64,000 bases of DNA, taken from Nitrospira tepida. GTDB lineage: Bacteria; Nitrospirota; Nitrospiria; Nitrospirales; Nitrospiraceae. The stretch spans positions 1,116,001 through 1,180,000 of the forward strand of contig NZ_OX365700.1 of assembly GCF_947241125.1 (NCBI RefSeq). The letters run 5' to 3'. The number at the start of each line of letters is the position of its first letter. Position 1 is the first letter of the stretch. Of this stretch, positions 8,174-18,754 are shown piece by piece. The notes under the pieces are model-generated. The model had not been told where the DNA came from and did no database searches. It saw only the letters and a program-made list of their open reading frames with translations. The translations under genes and the position numbers were made by a program.

Positions 8174-8659
8174 ATGCACATGATCTCCAAACAACTGCTG
8201 GTCGGCAACATCGAAGCGGCGCGAGAGGTCCATCCGGCGATCGGTGCCCTCCTGCTCGTGGCGCAAGAATATGACGTCACGCCGCCATCCTGGGTGGATT
8301 ATGCCAAGATTCCTCTCAAAGAATTCACGGCGGCTGACCCGCAACAGGTCCGTGAAGCGGTCGAATGGATCGAGCGGAAGATCGGCAGCAACCGGGTGCT
8401 GGTCTGTTGCCGGGCGGGCATGGGACGGTCAGCCTCGATCATCATCGCGTACCTCTGTTGCGTGGAGGGGATGAGCTACGGCGAAGCGCTCAAGCTGGTG
8501 AGCGCCAGACGGCCTGGTGCGCTCCCCTTGCCGTCTCTGGAGGAAACCATCGCGCTCGTTAAGCAACTGCGCGCCGAGCAGGCGGCGCTGGCCCACGAAG
8601 CGAATTCCCCGGACAGGCCGGGCGGCAGACCGGCCCGAACGCACAAGAAGATCGCCTGA
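8174..8659 (+). CDS. Dual-specificity (tyrosine) phosphatase family protein
   Basis: A 161-aa cytoplasmic phosphatase of the DSP/PTP fold. The P-loop signature C-x5-R is complete: Cys79 in VCCRAGMGRSAS with Arg85 and the following Ser. The upstream Asp42 (WVDYAKIPLKEF) sits where the general-acid loop is expected. The C-terminal 40 residues are a charged, Pro/Arg-rich tail (SPDRPGGRPARTHKKIA). Its substrate is unknown; bacterial relatives act on phosphoproteins, phosphoinositides or exopolysaccharide regulators. The promoter geometry suggests a leaderless mRNA; a second ATG at 8180 is a possible alternative start. Confidence 0.82.
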   Translation: MHMISKQLLVGNIEAAREVHPAIGALLLVAQEYDVTPPSWVDYAKIPLKEFTAADPQQVREAVEWIERKIGSNRVLVCCRAGMGRSASIIIAYLCCVEGMSYGEALKLVSARRPGALPLPSLEETIALVKQLRAEQAALAHEANSPDRPGGRPARTHKKIA

Positions 8660-8889
8660 CGGCCCCATCCCATCTCCCAACGGCTCTTTTCCGCCGCCTC
8701 CTGTGGTTATCCCCCATGGTTGGTCGTCTCATCGGTCCTCCGAGCAGTTGCAACCCTCTGCTGTTCCTGCTTGCTGACCCGGCGAGGTGGCGCGGCCCAG
8801 TCCTATCTGTCGTCGATCCGTGGCTCTTTCCTTCAGACTGGCACATCGACTAAGGTGGAGCACCTGTTGAGTCGAGGAGTTCTACGCTC

Positions 8890-9717
8890 ATGCCGGAACT
8901 GCCAGAGGCGGAGGTGGTCGCCAGGCACATCCGTGACCGATTGCTCGGAGCACGACTGGCCGATTACCGAGTTCTGCGCGACGACATCGTTCGGGAAGGG
9001 CTGAACAGCTTTCCCTGGTACCGGGGCGCCACGTTGGAATCGGTTGAGCGATGGGGGAAGAGCGTGGTTCTGGCCTTTTCGGGGAAAGAGCACAACCGAT
9101 ACCTCGTCGCTGAACTGGGAATGACCGGCCTGTTACTGTTCGAGGAGGCGGTGGTCTCCCGAACCAAGCACACCCACGTCAAGCTCTGTTTCGAAGGAGG
9201 GCGCGAGCCGAGCCTGTACTACTGGAATGCCCGGCGATTCGGCCGACTGTATCTGCTCGATCAGGCCGGATTGCTCGGATTTACCAGCCGCCGCTTCGGA
9301 TGCGACCCCCTAGCGGTGGACTGGGAGTCCTTTTGGCAGATCCTGCATGGCCGCCGCGGCCGCCTCAAGGCGCTGCTCATGCACCAGCAAGTCATCGCAG
9401 GCATCGGCAATATCTACGCGAACGAGATCCTGTTTGCGGCCAGACTTCATCCCCATCAACCGGCGAACCGTATCTCGAAAGCGCGGGCGCAGGTGCTCTA
9501 TCAAGCCATGCAGGCCGTGCTCGGGCAGGCGATTGCCCAAGGCGGCTCCAGCATAAGGGACTTTGTGGCGCCGGACGGAAGACCGGGACTCTACAGACAC
9601 GATCATCGGGTGTATGGTCGGGAAGGCGAACCATGTCCGCGTGCCTGTGGAGGTTCCATTCGGACCAGAAAAGGGGAACGCACATCTTTTTACTGCCCCC
9701 TGTGTCAGAGCCGGTAA
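8890..9717 (+). CDS. mutM: Formamidopyrimidine-DNA glycosylase (Fpg/MutM)
   Basis: A 275-aa base-excision repair enzyme that removes oxidised purines such as 8-oxoguanine and nicks the DNA. The catalytic N-terminus MPELPEAEVV supplies Pro2 and Glu3 after Met removal. Lys in WGKSVVL, the helix-two-turn-helix IAGIGNIYANEILF and the C-terminal zinc finger with RTSFYCPLCQ are all present. The first half of the zinc finger reads CPRACGG, with three residues between the cysteines where most MutM proteins have two. Length is normal for the family. The gene has no close operon partner. Confidence 0.93.
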   Translation: MPELPEAEVVARHIRDRLLGARLADYRVLRDDIVREGLNSFPWYRGATLESVERWGKSVVLAFSGKEHNRYLVAELGMTGLLLFEEAVVSRTKHTHVKLCFEGGREPSLYYWNARRFGRLYLLDQAGLLGFTSRRFGCDPLAVDWESFWQILHGRRGRLKALLMHQQVIAGIGNIYANEILFAARLHPHQPANRISKARAQVLYQAMQAVLGQAIAQGGSSIRDFVAPDGRPGLYRHDHRVYGREGEPCPRACGGSIRTRKGERTSFYCPLCQSR

Positions 9718-9853
9718 CGCGAGCGGGAGGCTCTGCGAGTCCAGGATCGTAATACTCTTAAAATCAATTGGTTATGTTTTTCGCCTGTGGGGGACTTCCA
9801 ATTCCCGCCTTCCGTTAGGACTTCTGCTCAAAATCGTTAGGCCCTTTGGGGCC

Positions 9854-9882
9854 TTGAGGTCCTTGCCGGAATCCGCTAATCT
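9854..9882 (+). promoter_or_regulatory. Promoter for aclB and the carbon-fixation block
   Basis: TTGAGG (9854-9859), 17-bp spacer and TAATCT (9877-9882), about 50 bp upstream of the aclB ATG. The leader would be roughly 48 nt and carries the AAGGAG ribosome binding site. Confidence 0.6.
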
Positions 9883-9936
9883 TTCGCTCCCTTAATCGCA
9901 ATCGTTTCCCTGAATCCACCAGAAGGAGTGCCTGTC

Positions 9937-11136
9937 ATGGCCAAGGTGCTGGAAGGTCCCGGGATGGGACTGATGAAAAAATGGGGCATCACTGTTCCGA
10001 ACTATCTCGTGGTGACGTCGCTCGAGGAGTTCAGCAAGCTGGCGGCGGCCAACGACTGGCTCAAGCAGTCCAAGCTGGTGGTCAAGGCCCATGAGGCGCT
10101 TGGTTCCCGGTTCAAGCTCGGCCTTGTCAAGGTGGGCCTCGACCATAAGGGCGCCGAAGCTGCGGCGAAAGAGATGCTGGGACGCCAAGTCGGCTCCATC
10201 ACGGTGTCGCAGGTCATCGTCTCGGAGATGGTGCCGCATAAGGAAGAATACTATTGCGCGGTCAAATCGACTCGGGAGGGAGCGGAGATCATCGTCGCCA
10301 ACTGCGGCGGGATTGAGGTCGAGTCCAATTGGGATCGGGTCAAGAAGCTGCCGGTCGAGGTCGGGGCTGCGCCGACCCGCGAGGCGCTTGAAAAGTTGGC
10401 AAAGGACGCGGGCTTCACGGGGAATCTGGTCGCGCAGATGGCGGACTTCGCGGGGAAAATGTTCGCCTGCTACGACAACGAGGATGCGCAATATCTGGAA
10501 GTGAATCCCGTCGTGGCGAGGGAAGGGGATGGGCAATTGGTGGCGCTCGATGCGGTGACTCTGCTGGACGGCGACGCCAAGTTCCGCCACCCGGACTGGA
10601 ATTTCCCCTTTGCCGCGGAGTTCGGACGGGCCTATACCAAGAGCGAGCTTGAGGTGCAGGCGGTCGATGCGAAGATCAAAGGCTCGGTGAAACTCATCGA
10701 AATTCCCGGCGGGCAGATTGCGATGCTGCCGGCCGGCGGCGGAGCCAGCGTCTACTATTGCGACGCCGTCGTCGCACGAGGCGGCAAGCTCGCCAATTAT
10801 GCCGAGTATTCCGGCGATCCTCCGGATTGGGCCGTGGAGGTGCTGACCGACAAGGTCTGTTCGCTGCCGGACATCAAGCACATCATCGTCGGGGGCGCGA
10901 TCGCCAACTTTACGGACGTGAAGAAGACCTTCGGGGGTATCATCGCCGGCTTCCGGAAAGCCAAATCAGAAGGGAAGTTGAACGGCGTCAAAATTTGGGT
11001 GCGGCGCGGCGGTCCGCGCGAAAAAGAAGGACTCGAGGCGATGCGGGCGCTCAAGGACGAGGGGTTTGACATCCACGTGTTCGACCGCAACACGCCGCTG
11101 ACCGATATCGTCGACAAAGCACTTCAGGCCAACTAA
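9937..11136 (+). CDS. aclB: ATP-citrate lyase, small (beta) subunit
   Basis: A 399-aa SucC-like ATP-grasp subunit of the two-subunit ATP-citrate lyase, which cleaves citrate to acetyl-CoA and oxaloacetate with ATP and CoA, the key cleavage step of the reverse TCA cycle. The N-terminus AKVLEGPGMGLMKKWGI matches the AclB start. The ATP-grasp part shows LVVKAHEALGSRFKLGLV and YLEVNPVVAREG, and the CoA-ligase-like part ends with GAIANFTDVKKTFGGII. The ATG at 9937 follows AAGGAG; a GTG at 9928 lies inside that site and is unlikely. aclA follows 238 bp later, separated by a repeat element, so coexpression may be uneven. Confidence 0.93.
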   Translation: MAKVLEGPGMGLMKKWGITVPNYLVVTSLEEFSKLAAANDWLKQSKLVVKAHEALGSRFKLGLVKVGLDHKGAEAAAKEMLGRQVGSITVSQVIVSEMVPHKEEYYCAVKSTREGAEIIVANCGGIEVESNWDRVKKLPVEVGAAPTREALEKLAKDAGFTGNLVAQMADFAGKMFACYDNEDAQYLEVNPVVAREGDGQLVALDAVTLLDGDAKFRHPDWNFPFAAEFGRAYTKSELEVQAVDAKIKGSVKLIEIPGGQIAMLPAGGGASVYYCDAVVARGGKLANYAEYSGDPPDWAVEVLTDKVCSLPDIKHIIVGGAIANFTDVKKTFGGIIAGFRKAKSEGKLNGVKIWVRRGGPREKEGLEAMRALKDEGFDIHVFDRNTPLTDIVDKALQAN

Positions 11137-11147
11137 GCAGCGCGATG
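11133..11147 (+). repeat. 15-bp direct repeat, left copy
   Basis: CTAAGCAGCGCGATG, containing the aclB stop codon (TAA). An identical copy is at 11337-11351 and the two bracket a 189-bp block. Confidence 0.85.
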
Positions 11148-11211
11148 ACGAACTAGTTTTGTAGGGCGAAAACGAAGCAGCGAGTAGGTACTGACGAACA
11201 TAGAATAGGCC

Positions 11212-11337
11212 GCAGGATGTTCAGAAAGGTCGTCCAGCGCGGCCGCAGCGAGCGAGGAGGCGAAGTGTACTCTTTTCCGTACGTTGAGCCTCTGAGTGAC
11301 ACGAGAAGAAAGCTGGCGGACTTTTTCAACATCCTGC
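11212..11337. repeat. Imperfect palindromic intergenic element between aclB and aclA
   Basis: The outer arms are 11212-11238 (starting GCAGGATGTTCAGAAAGG) and 11312-11337 (ending TTTTTCAACATCCTGC), imperfectly complementary over about 26 bp. An inner, weaker hairpin is formed by the GAGGCGAAGTGTAC and GTACGTTGAGCCTC stretches. The whole could fold as a long stem-loop of about 126 nt. No open frame spans it. From memory, sequences of this form recur between genes in Nitrospira genomes, but that cannot be tested here because only one copy is in the window. Confidence 0.75.
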
Positions 11338-11351
11338 TAAGCAGCGCGATG
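11337..11351 (+). repeat. 15-bp direct repeat, right copy
   Basis: Identical to 11133-11147. It starts at the last base of the palindromic element and lies 23 bp before the aclA start codon. Confidence 0.85.
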
Positions 11352-11374
11352 GGAACGACGGAGAGGGGATCCCG

Positions 11375-13201
11375 ATGAGTATTGTTGCCAATAAAGACAC
11401 CTATGTCGTCATCCAGGGCGGCGCGGCTGGCGTGAACGCGGCGCGCCGGATGGCGGAGTTCTGCTATCTGATCAAGCGCCCGCTGAATGTGCTCGCCTTC
11501 GTCTATCCGCCCGACGCCGGCAAGACCAACGAGATTCCCTACGGCGGCAGCCTGATGCAGATTCCCGTCTACAAGAGCATTGCCGAAGCGACCGCGCACC
11601 ATCCCCAGATCAACACCAGCCTGGTCTACATCGGAGCGGATCGCGCCTGCGCGGGCGGAATGGAAGCCCTGAACGATCCCAAGATTCAAGTCGTGTCGAT
11701 GATCACTGAGGGCGTGCCGGAAAAGGACGCCAAGCTGCTGAGTCGGCATGCCATCAAGCTGGGCAAGACCTTTAACGGCCCCTCGTCGATCGGCGTGATT
11801 TCAGCCGGGTCCTGCCGGCTCGGTGTGATCGGTGGCGCGTACGACAACTTGGTGGCGTGCAAGCTGTATCGCGAGGGCTCGTTCGGCGTGATCACCAAAT
11901 CGGGCGGTTTGTCCAACGAGATCATCTGGCTCTGTTCGCAGTTCGCGGACGGCATCACCACCGCGATCGGCATCGGCGGCGACGCCTATCCCGGGACCGA
12001 TTACGTGAGCTACCTCGAAAAATTCGAACAGGACCCTCAAACGAAGGCGGTCGTCATCGTCGGCGAGATGGGCGGAGACCTCGAAGAGCGGGCGGCCGAA
12101 TGGTACGGGGCCAAGAAGCGCCGGATCAAGCTCATCGGCGTGGTATCCGGCTTCTGCCAGGAAAGCCTGCCGAAAGGGATGAAGTTCGGCCATGCCGGCG
12201 CCAAGGAAGGCATGAAGGGCGAAGGCTCGGCCCGTTCCAAATCGGAAGCGCTCAAGAAGGCGGGAGCCATCGTCCCTCCGACATTCGGCGCCCTGGGACC
12301 GGCCATCAAGCAAACCTATGATGAGTTGGTGAAGAGCGGGGCCATCGTTCCGGTGGCGGACCTGCGGCCTGAAGAACTGCCAAAGCTTCCGAAGAGCGTC
12401 GATGAGGCCATGAAGACCGGAGACGTGCAGGTCGTGCCGCTGATCAAGACGACGATCAGCGACGACCGAGGCGACGAACCCTGTTACGACGGCTATCCCG
12501 CCTCCGAACTGATCAACAAGGGCTACGACATCCCCCACGTGATCGGATTGCTCTGGGACAAGCGCCTGATCTCCAAGCAGGAAGCGGAGATCATCAAGCG
12601 GATCATGATGCTCTCGGCCGATCACGGTCCCTGCGTCAGCGGCGCCTTGACCACGATCATCGCCGCCTGCGCCGGAATTGGGATGTCGCAGGCCGTCGCG
12701 GCTGGGTTGATCATGATCGGCCCTCGCTTCGGCGGCGCCGTCACCGACGCGGGCCGGTATTTCAAGTATGCCGTGGAAAACAAGATGTCGGTGGACGAGT
12801 TCCTGGCATACATGAAGAAGAACGTCGGACCGGTGCCCGGCATCGGTCACCGCGTGAAGAGCCTCCGCAATCCGGACAAGCGCGTCAAGGAATTGGTCGG
12901 GTACGTGAAAAGCCTGGGTATCAAGACGCCGCACCTCGACTTCGCGCTCGAAGTCGAAAAAGTGACGGCGGCCAAGAAGGATAATTTGATTCTGAACGTG
13001 GACGGCACCATGGCCGCGGTGCTCGTCGATATCGGGTTCCCGGTCGATAGTTTGAATGGGTTCTTTATCCTGTCGCGGACCATCGGGTTGATCGGCCACT
13101 GGACTGACCAGAGACGGCAGGAGAGTCGGTTGATACGGCTGTTCGATTACCTGGTGAACTATGCCGCGCCCAAGCGGCGGGAAGTCCCGCCGTTGAAATA
13201 G
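11375..13201 (+). CDS. aclA: ATP-citrate lyase, large (alpha) subunit
   Basis: A 608-aa subunit with an N-terminal SucD-like CoA-binding half and a C-terminal citrate-synthase-like citryl-CoA lyase half. The phosphohistidine is His273 in KFGHAGAKEG. The lyase half carries DHGPCVSGALTTII and GIGHRVKSLRNPDKR, matching the citrate-synthase active-site histidine region. It works with AclB to form acetyl-CoA and oxaloacetate. Length agrees with the Chlorobium-type AclA. The ATG at 11375 follows GGAGAGGGGAT. The last eight codons plus stop are tandemly duplicated just downstream. Aconitase follows after 114 bp. Confidence 0.94.
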   Translation: MSIVANKDTYVVIQGGAAGVNAARRMAEFCYLIKRPLNVLAFVYPPDAGKTNEIPYGGSLMQIPVYKSIAEATAHHPQINTSLVYIGADRACAGGMEALNDPKIQVVSMITEGVPEKDAKLLSRHAIKLGKTFNGPSSIGVISAGSCRLGVIGGAYDNLVACKLYREGSFGVITKSGGLSNEIIWLCSQFADGITTAIGIGGDAYPGTDYVSYLEKFEQDPQTKAVVIVGEMGGDLEERAAEWYGAKKRRIKLIGVVSGFCQESLPKGMKFGHAGAKEGMKGEGSARSKSEALKKAGAIVPPTFGALGPAIKQTYDELVKSGAIVPVADLRPEELPKLPKSVDEAMKTGDVQVVPLIKTTISDDRGDEPCYDGYPASELINKGYDIPHVIGLLWDKRLISKQEAEIIKRIMMLSADHGPCVSGALTTIIAACAGIGMSQAVAAGLIMIGPRFGGAVTDAGRYFKYAVENKMSVDEFLAYMKKNVGPVPGIGHRVKSLRNPDKRVKELVGYVKSLGIKTPHLDFALEVEKVTAAKKDNLILNVDGTMAAVLVDIGFPVDSLNGFFILSRTIGLIGHWTDQRRQESRLIRLFDYLVNYAAPKRREVPPLK

Positions 13202-13231
13202 TTGCGGGAAGTCCCGCCGCTCAAATAGTGC
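13178..13231 (+). repeat. 27-bp tandem duplication across the aclA stop codon
   Basis: Two 27-bp units, 13178-13204 and 13205-13231, differ at only four positions and both encode REVPPLK followed by TAG in the same frame. Readthrough of the first TAG would add ten residues before the second stop. Confidence 0.85.
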
Positions 13232-13241
13232 CGGGTAACGA

Positions 13242-13284
13242 GTGCTGAGTCCTGAGTTGGGGGTCTTGTCTCCGCACTCAGCAC
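13242..13284. repeat. Short inverted repeat between aclA and acn
   Basis: GTGCTGAGT (13242-13250) pairs with ACTCAGCAC (13276-13284), with the related pieces CCTGAGT and CCCAGCAC between and after. No T-run follows, so it is not a typical terminator. Confidence 0.5.
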
Positions 13285-13315
13285 CCAGCACTTAGAACTT
13301 GAAGGAGTGATTATC

Positions 13316-15562
13316 ATGTCGATAGACCTTGCCAAGAAGCTGTATGCCAAGATGCCGGAAGTGTTCGCCAAGGCCAGAAAGAAGTTCGGCCGCGGCCTGA
13401 CGCTGGCCGAAAAAATTCTGGTCGCTCACGCGGACAACTTTGATACGCAGACCTGGGAGCGGGGCAAGGCGATGTTGTCGCTCCGTCCTGACCGCGTCGC
13501 CATGCAGGACGCGACGGCCCAGATGGCCATGTTGCAGTTCATGCAGGCGGGCAAGAAGAAGGTGGCCGTGCCGAGCACGATTCACTGCGACCACCTGATT
13601 CGCGCCGAGATGGGGTCCGAGAAGGACCTGCTCCGCGCAATGGACGAGAACAAGGAAGTCTACAACTTCCTCGCGTCGGCCGCGAAGAAGTACGGAATCG
13701 GATTTTGGAAGCCGGGCGCGGGCATCATCCACCAAGTCGTGCTGGAAAACTATGCCTTCCCCTGCGGCCTGATCATCGGGACCGATTCACATACGCCCAA
13801 CGGGGGCGGCCTCGGGATGCTCGCGATCGGCGTCGGGGGGGCCGACGCCGGCGAAGTCATGGCGGGCCTTCCCTGGGAAGTGCTGCACCCGAAATTGATC
13901 GGCGTCCGGCTCACCGGCAAGCTCAGTGGCTGGGCCTCGCCGAAGGATGTGATCCTCTACCTCTGCGGGCTCCTGACCGTGAAGGGCGGGACGAATAAAA
14001 TCGTCGAGTATTTCGGCCCAGGCGCGGAGACGATCAGCGCGACCGGCAAGGGCACCATCTGCAACATGGGCGCGGAACTCGGCGCCACCACCTCCGTGTT
14101 CCCCTTTGATCAGAAGATGGTCGCCTACATGAACATCACGGACCGGGCGGAGTTGGCAAACCTGGCCCAGTCGCATAAGGACCTCCTCGTGGCCGATCCC
14201 GAGGTTTATCAATCGCCGGAAAAGTATTACGATCAGATCGTGGAGATCGACTTGTCGATGCTTGAGCCCCACGTGGTGGGGCCCCACACGCCGGACCTCG
14301 CCAGGCCGATTTCAAAACTGGCGGCGGAGGCAAAGGAAAAGGGCTATCCGGTCGAGCTCAAGGCGGCGCTCATCGGAAGCTGCACGAATTCGTCGTATGA
14401 GGACATCAGCCGGTCCGCCCACATCGCCCAGCAGGGATTGAAGGCGGGATTGAAGGCGAAGACGGCCTTCCTCGTTTCCCCCGGCTCCGAGCGGATCTAC
14501 CACACGATGAAGCGGGACGGGTTCCTGGACACCTTTGAGAAACTCGGCGGCACGGTCCTGTCGAACTCCTGCGGTCCCTGTATCGGCCAGTGGAAGCGGG
14601 CCGACGGGGTCAAGGGCCGGGCGGATTCCATCGTCAGCTCCTTCAACCGGAATTTCCCGGGCCGCAACGACGGCATCAACGAGACCCTGTCGTTTCTGGC
14701 CAGCCCGGAAGTCGTGACGGCCTACGCGCTGACAGGCGATCTTGGGTTTGATCCCGTGAACCAAACGCTGAAAGGAGCCGACGGGAAGGAATTCAAGCTG
14801 GAGCCGCCGAAAGGCGAGGAGTTGCCGGCCAAGGGGTTTGCCAAGGGCGAAGAGGGGTTCGTGCCCCCCGCGGAGAACGGCGAAGGGTTGACGGTCGATA
14901 TCCCGCCGACCAGCGAACGGCTGCAGTTGCTGCAACCCTTCCCCCGGTGGGATGGAAAGGACTTCGAGAAGCTCCCACTCCTGATCAAGACGAAGGGAAA
15001 GACCACGACCGACCATATTTCTCCGGCCGGCCCGTGGCTCAAGTTCCGTGGCCATCTCGACAAGATCAGTGACAACATGTTTCTCGGGGCCAACAACGCC
15101 TTCTCGACCGAGCCGGGCAAGGGGACGGACGTCTTGACCGGAGAAGCCGGATTGACGATCGCCCAGATCGCCCGCCGGTACAAGGCCAAGGGCATCGGCT
15201 CCTTCGTCGTGGGCGACGAGAATTACGGCGAAGGCAGCAGCCGCGAGCATGCCGCGATGTCGCCCCGTTTTCTCAACGTGCGGGTGGTGTTGACGAAAAG
15301 TTTCGCCCGCATCCACGAAACCAATCTGAAGAAACAGGGCATCCTTCCGCTCACCTTCGCTGATCCGAAGGATTACGACAAGATCGAGCAGACGGATCGA
15401 TTCAGCGTGGGCGGGCTGGCCGGGCTCGCGCCGGGCAAGCCGGTGACCGTGACGGTGCACAGGGCCGACGGCTCCACCTGGACGCTCCAGGCGAATCATA
15501 GTATGACAGAGCAGCAGATCGGATGGTTCAAGGCAGGGTCGGCGTTGAACGCGCTGAACTAA
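13316..15562 (+). CDS. acn: Aconitate hydratase (mitochondrial-type aconitase)
   Basis: A 748-aa aconitase interconverting citrate and isocitrate through a [4Fe-4S] cluster. The cluster ligands are Cys356 (IGSCTNSSYED), Cys419 and Cys422 (SNSCGPCIGQW), spaced as in the animal mitochondrial enzyme. The N-terminal domain has STIHCDHLI and IGTDSHTPNGGGLGMLAIGVGGADA; the C-terminal swivel domain has GDENYGEGSSREHAA. This is the ACO2-like class rather than AcnA or AcnB of enterics. ATG 13316 sits behind GAAGGAG; a GTG within that site at 13307 is not the start. icd follows 30 bp later, so both are very likely cotranscribed. Confidence 0.95.
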   Translation: MSIDLAKKLYAKMPEVFAKARKKFGRGLTLAEKILVAHADNFDTQTWERGKAMLSLRPDRVAMQDATAQMAMLQFMQAGKKKVAVPSTIHCDHLIRAEMGSEKDLLRAMDENKEVYNFLASAAKKYGIGFWKPGAGIIHQVVLENYAFPCGLIIGTDSHTPNGGGLGMLAIGVGGADAGEVMAGLPWEVLHPKLIGVRLTGKLSGWASPKDVILYLCGLLTVKGGTNKIVEYFGPGAETISATGKGTICNMGAELGATTSVFPFDQKMVAYMNITDRAELANLAQSHKDLLVADPEVYQSPEKYYDQIVEIDLSMLEPHVVGPHTPDLARPISKLAAEAKEKGYPVELKAALIGSCTNSSYEDISRSAHIAQQGLKAGLKAKTAFLVSPGSERIYHTMKRDGFLDTFEKLGGTVLSNSCGPCIGQWKRADGVKGRADSIVSSFNRNFPGRNDGINETLSFLASPEVVTAYALTGDLGFDPVNQTLKGADGKEFKLEPPKGEELPAKGFAKGEEGFVPPAENGEGLTVDIPPTSERLQLLQPFPRWDGKDFEKLPLLIKTKGKTTTDHISPAGPWLKFRGHLDKISDNMFLGANNAFSTEPGKGTDVLTGEAGLTIAQIARRYKAKGIGSFVVGDENYGEGSSREHAAMSPRFLNVRVVLTKSFARIHETNLKKQGILPLTFADPKDYDKIEQTDRFSVGGLAGLAPGKPVTVTVHRADGSTWTLQANHSMTEQQIGWFKAGSALNALN

Positions 15563-15589
15563 ATCAGAACAGCGGAGAGAAGAGGATAA

Positions 15590-17824
<2,235 letters not shown>

Positions 17825-17929
17825 AGGACGGCCGGCGCCTTTGATGCGCACAAAAAATCTCACGAATCGAGCTGATGGTCGGGACCTGTCCCGGCCGTCA
17901 GGCGCTGGATTTCACGTCCACGGCGAACC

Positions 17930-18649
17930 ATGACCACCGAAACTTTCGATACCCAGAACGTAATCGACCAGGAAGAGGTGCTTCGCCCGCGCATGGTCAC
18001 GGTGGAGATCGCGGGGAAACGGTACGAAGTGCCAGAGGGCATTACGGTCATCAAGGCGCTCTGGTACACCGGACAGGATGTGGTCCGCGGCGTCGGCTGT
18101 CTCGGCGGATTCTGCGGCGCCTGCGCGACCTATTATCGGGTGAAGGACGATCCCAAGGTGAAAACCTGCCTAGCTTGTCAGACGGCGGTGCAGGACGGCA
18201 TGTCCTTCACGATGATGCCGCCCTTTCCGGCCAGGAAGGCCGTCTACCAGATCCAGGAGCTGAAAGACCCCAAACAGGACCTATTCGATCTCTATCCGGA
18301 AGCCCCGCTCTGCCGGAATTGCAACGCTTGCACGGAAGCCTGCCCTCAGAAAATCAACGTGCGGGAAGGGGTCTGGAAGGCCGCATTCGGCGATTTCAAA
18401 GGGGTCGCCGACATGTTCATGGATTGCGTCATGTGCGGGCTGTGCGCGCCGGTCTGTATCGCGGACATCGCGCCGAACCTCGTGGCCCTCTACGCCAGCC
18501 GGGCGCAAGGCGCCCATTTCACCGAGAAACCGCAAGGCCTGGCGCACCGCATCCAGGAGATCAAGGAAGGCCAGTACGACGACGAGTGGAACCGCGTCCT
18601 CGCGATGAGCCAGAAGGAACTGACGGAGCTCTGCGCGACGCTGAAGTGA
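17930..18649 (+). CDS. frdB: Fumarate reductase/succinate dehydrogenase-type iron-sulfur subunit
   Basis: A 239-aa iron-sulfur protein. An N-terminal [2Fe-2S] domain has C57, C62, C65 and C80; a C-terminal dicluster part has CRNCNACTEACP (C128, C131, C134, C138) and CVMCGLCAPVC (C166, C169, C172, C176). Canonical SdhB/FrdB has a third site for [3Fe-4S] with wider spacing; here both look like [4Fe-4S] ferredoxin sites. With the flavoprotein downstream it would reduce fumarate to succinate in the reverse TCA cycle. No membrane anchor gene is nearby, which suggests a soluble or differently coupled enzyme. The ATG lacks a strong ribosome binding site. Confidence 0.85.
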   Translation: MTTETFDTQNVIDQEEVLRPRMVTVEIAGKRYEVPEGITVIKALWYTGQDVVRGVGCLGGFCGACATYYRVKDDPKVKTCLACQTAVQDGMSFTMMPPFPARKAVYQIQELKDPKQDLFDLYPEAPLCRNCNACTEACPQKINVREGVWKAAFGDFKGVADMFMDCVMCGLCAPVCIADIAPNLVALYASRAQGAHFTEKPQGLAHRIQEIKEGQYDDEWNRVLAMSQKELTELCATLK

Positions 18650-18754
18650 CAGCCTCGTTCGTGCCCCATCACTCGCTCATGATCAAGCCGGAGGCCGGTC
18701 TTTGCGGGTGCGCTCCTGACGAACGACCATTGACGATTGGCGGCGACTGACACC

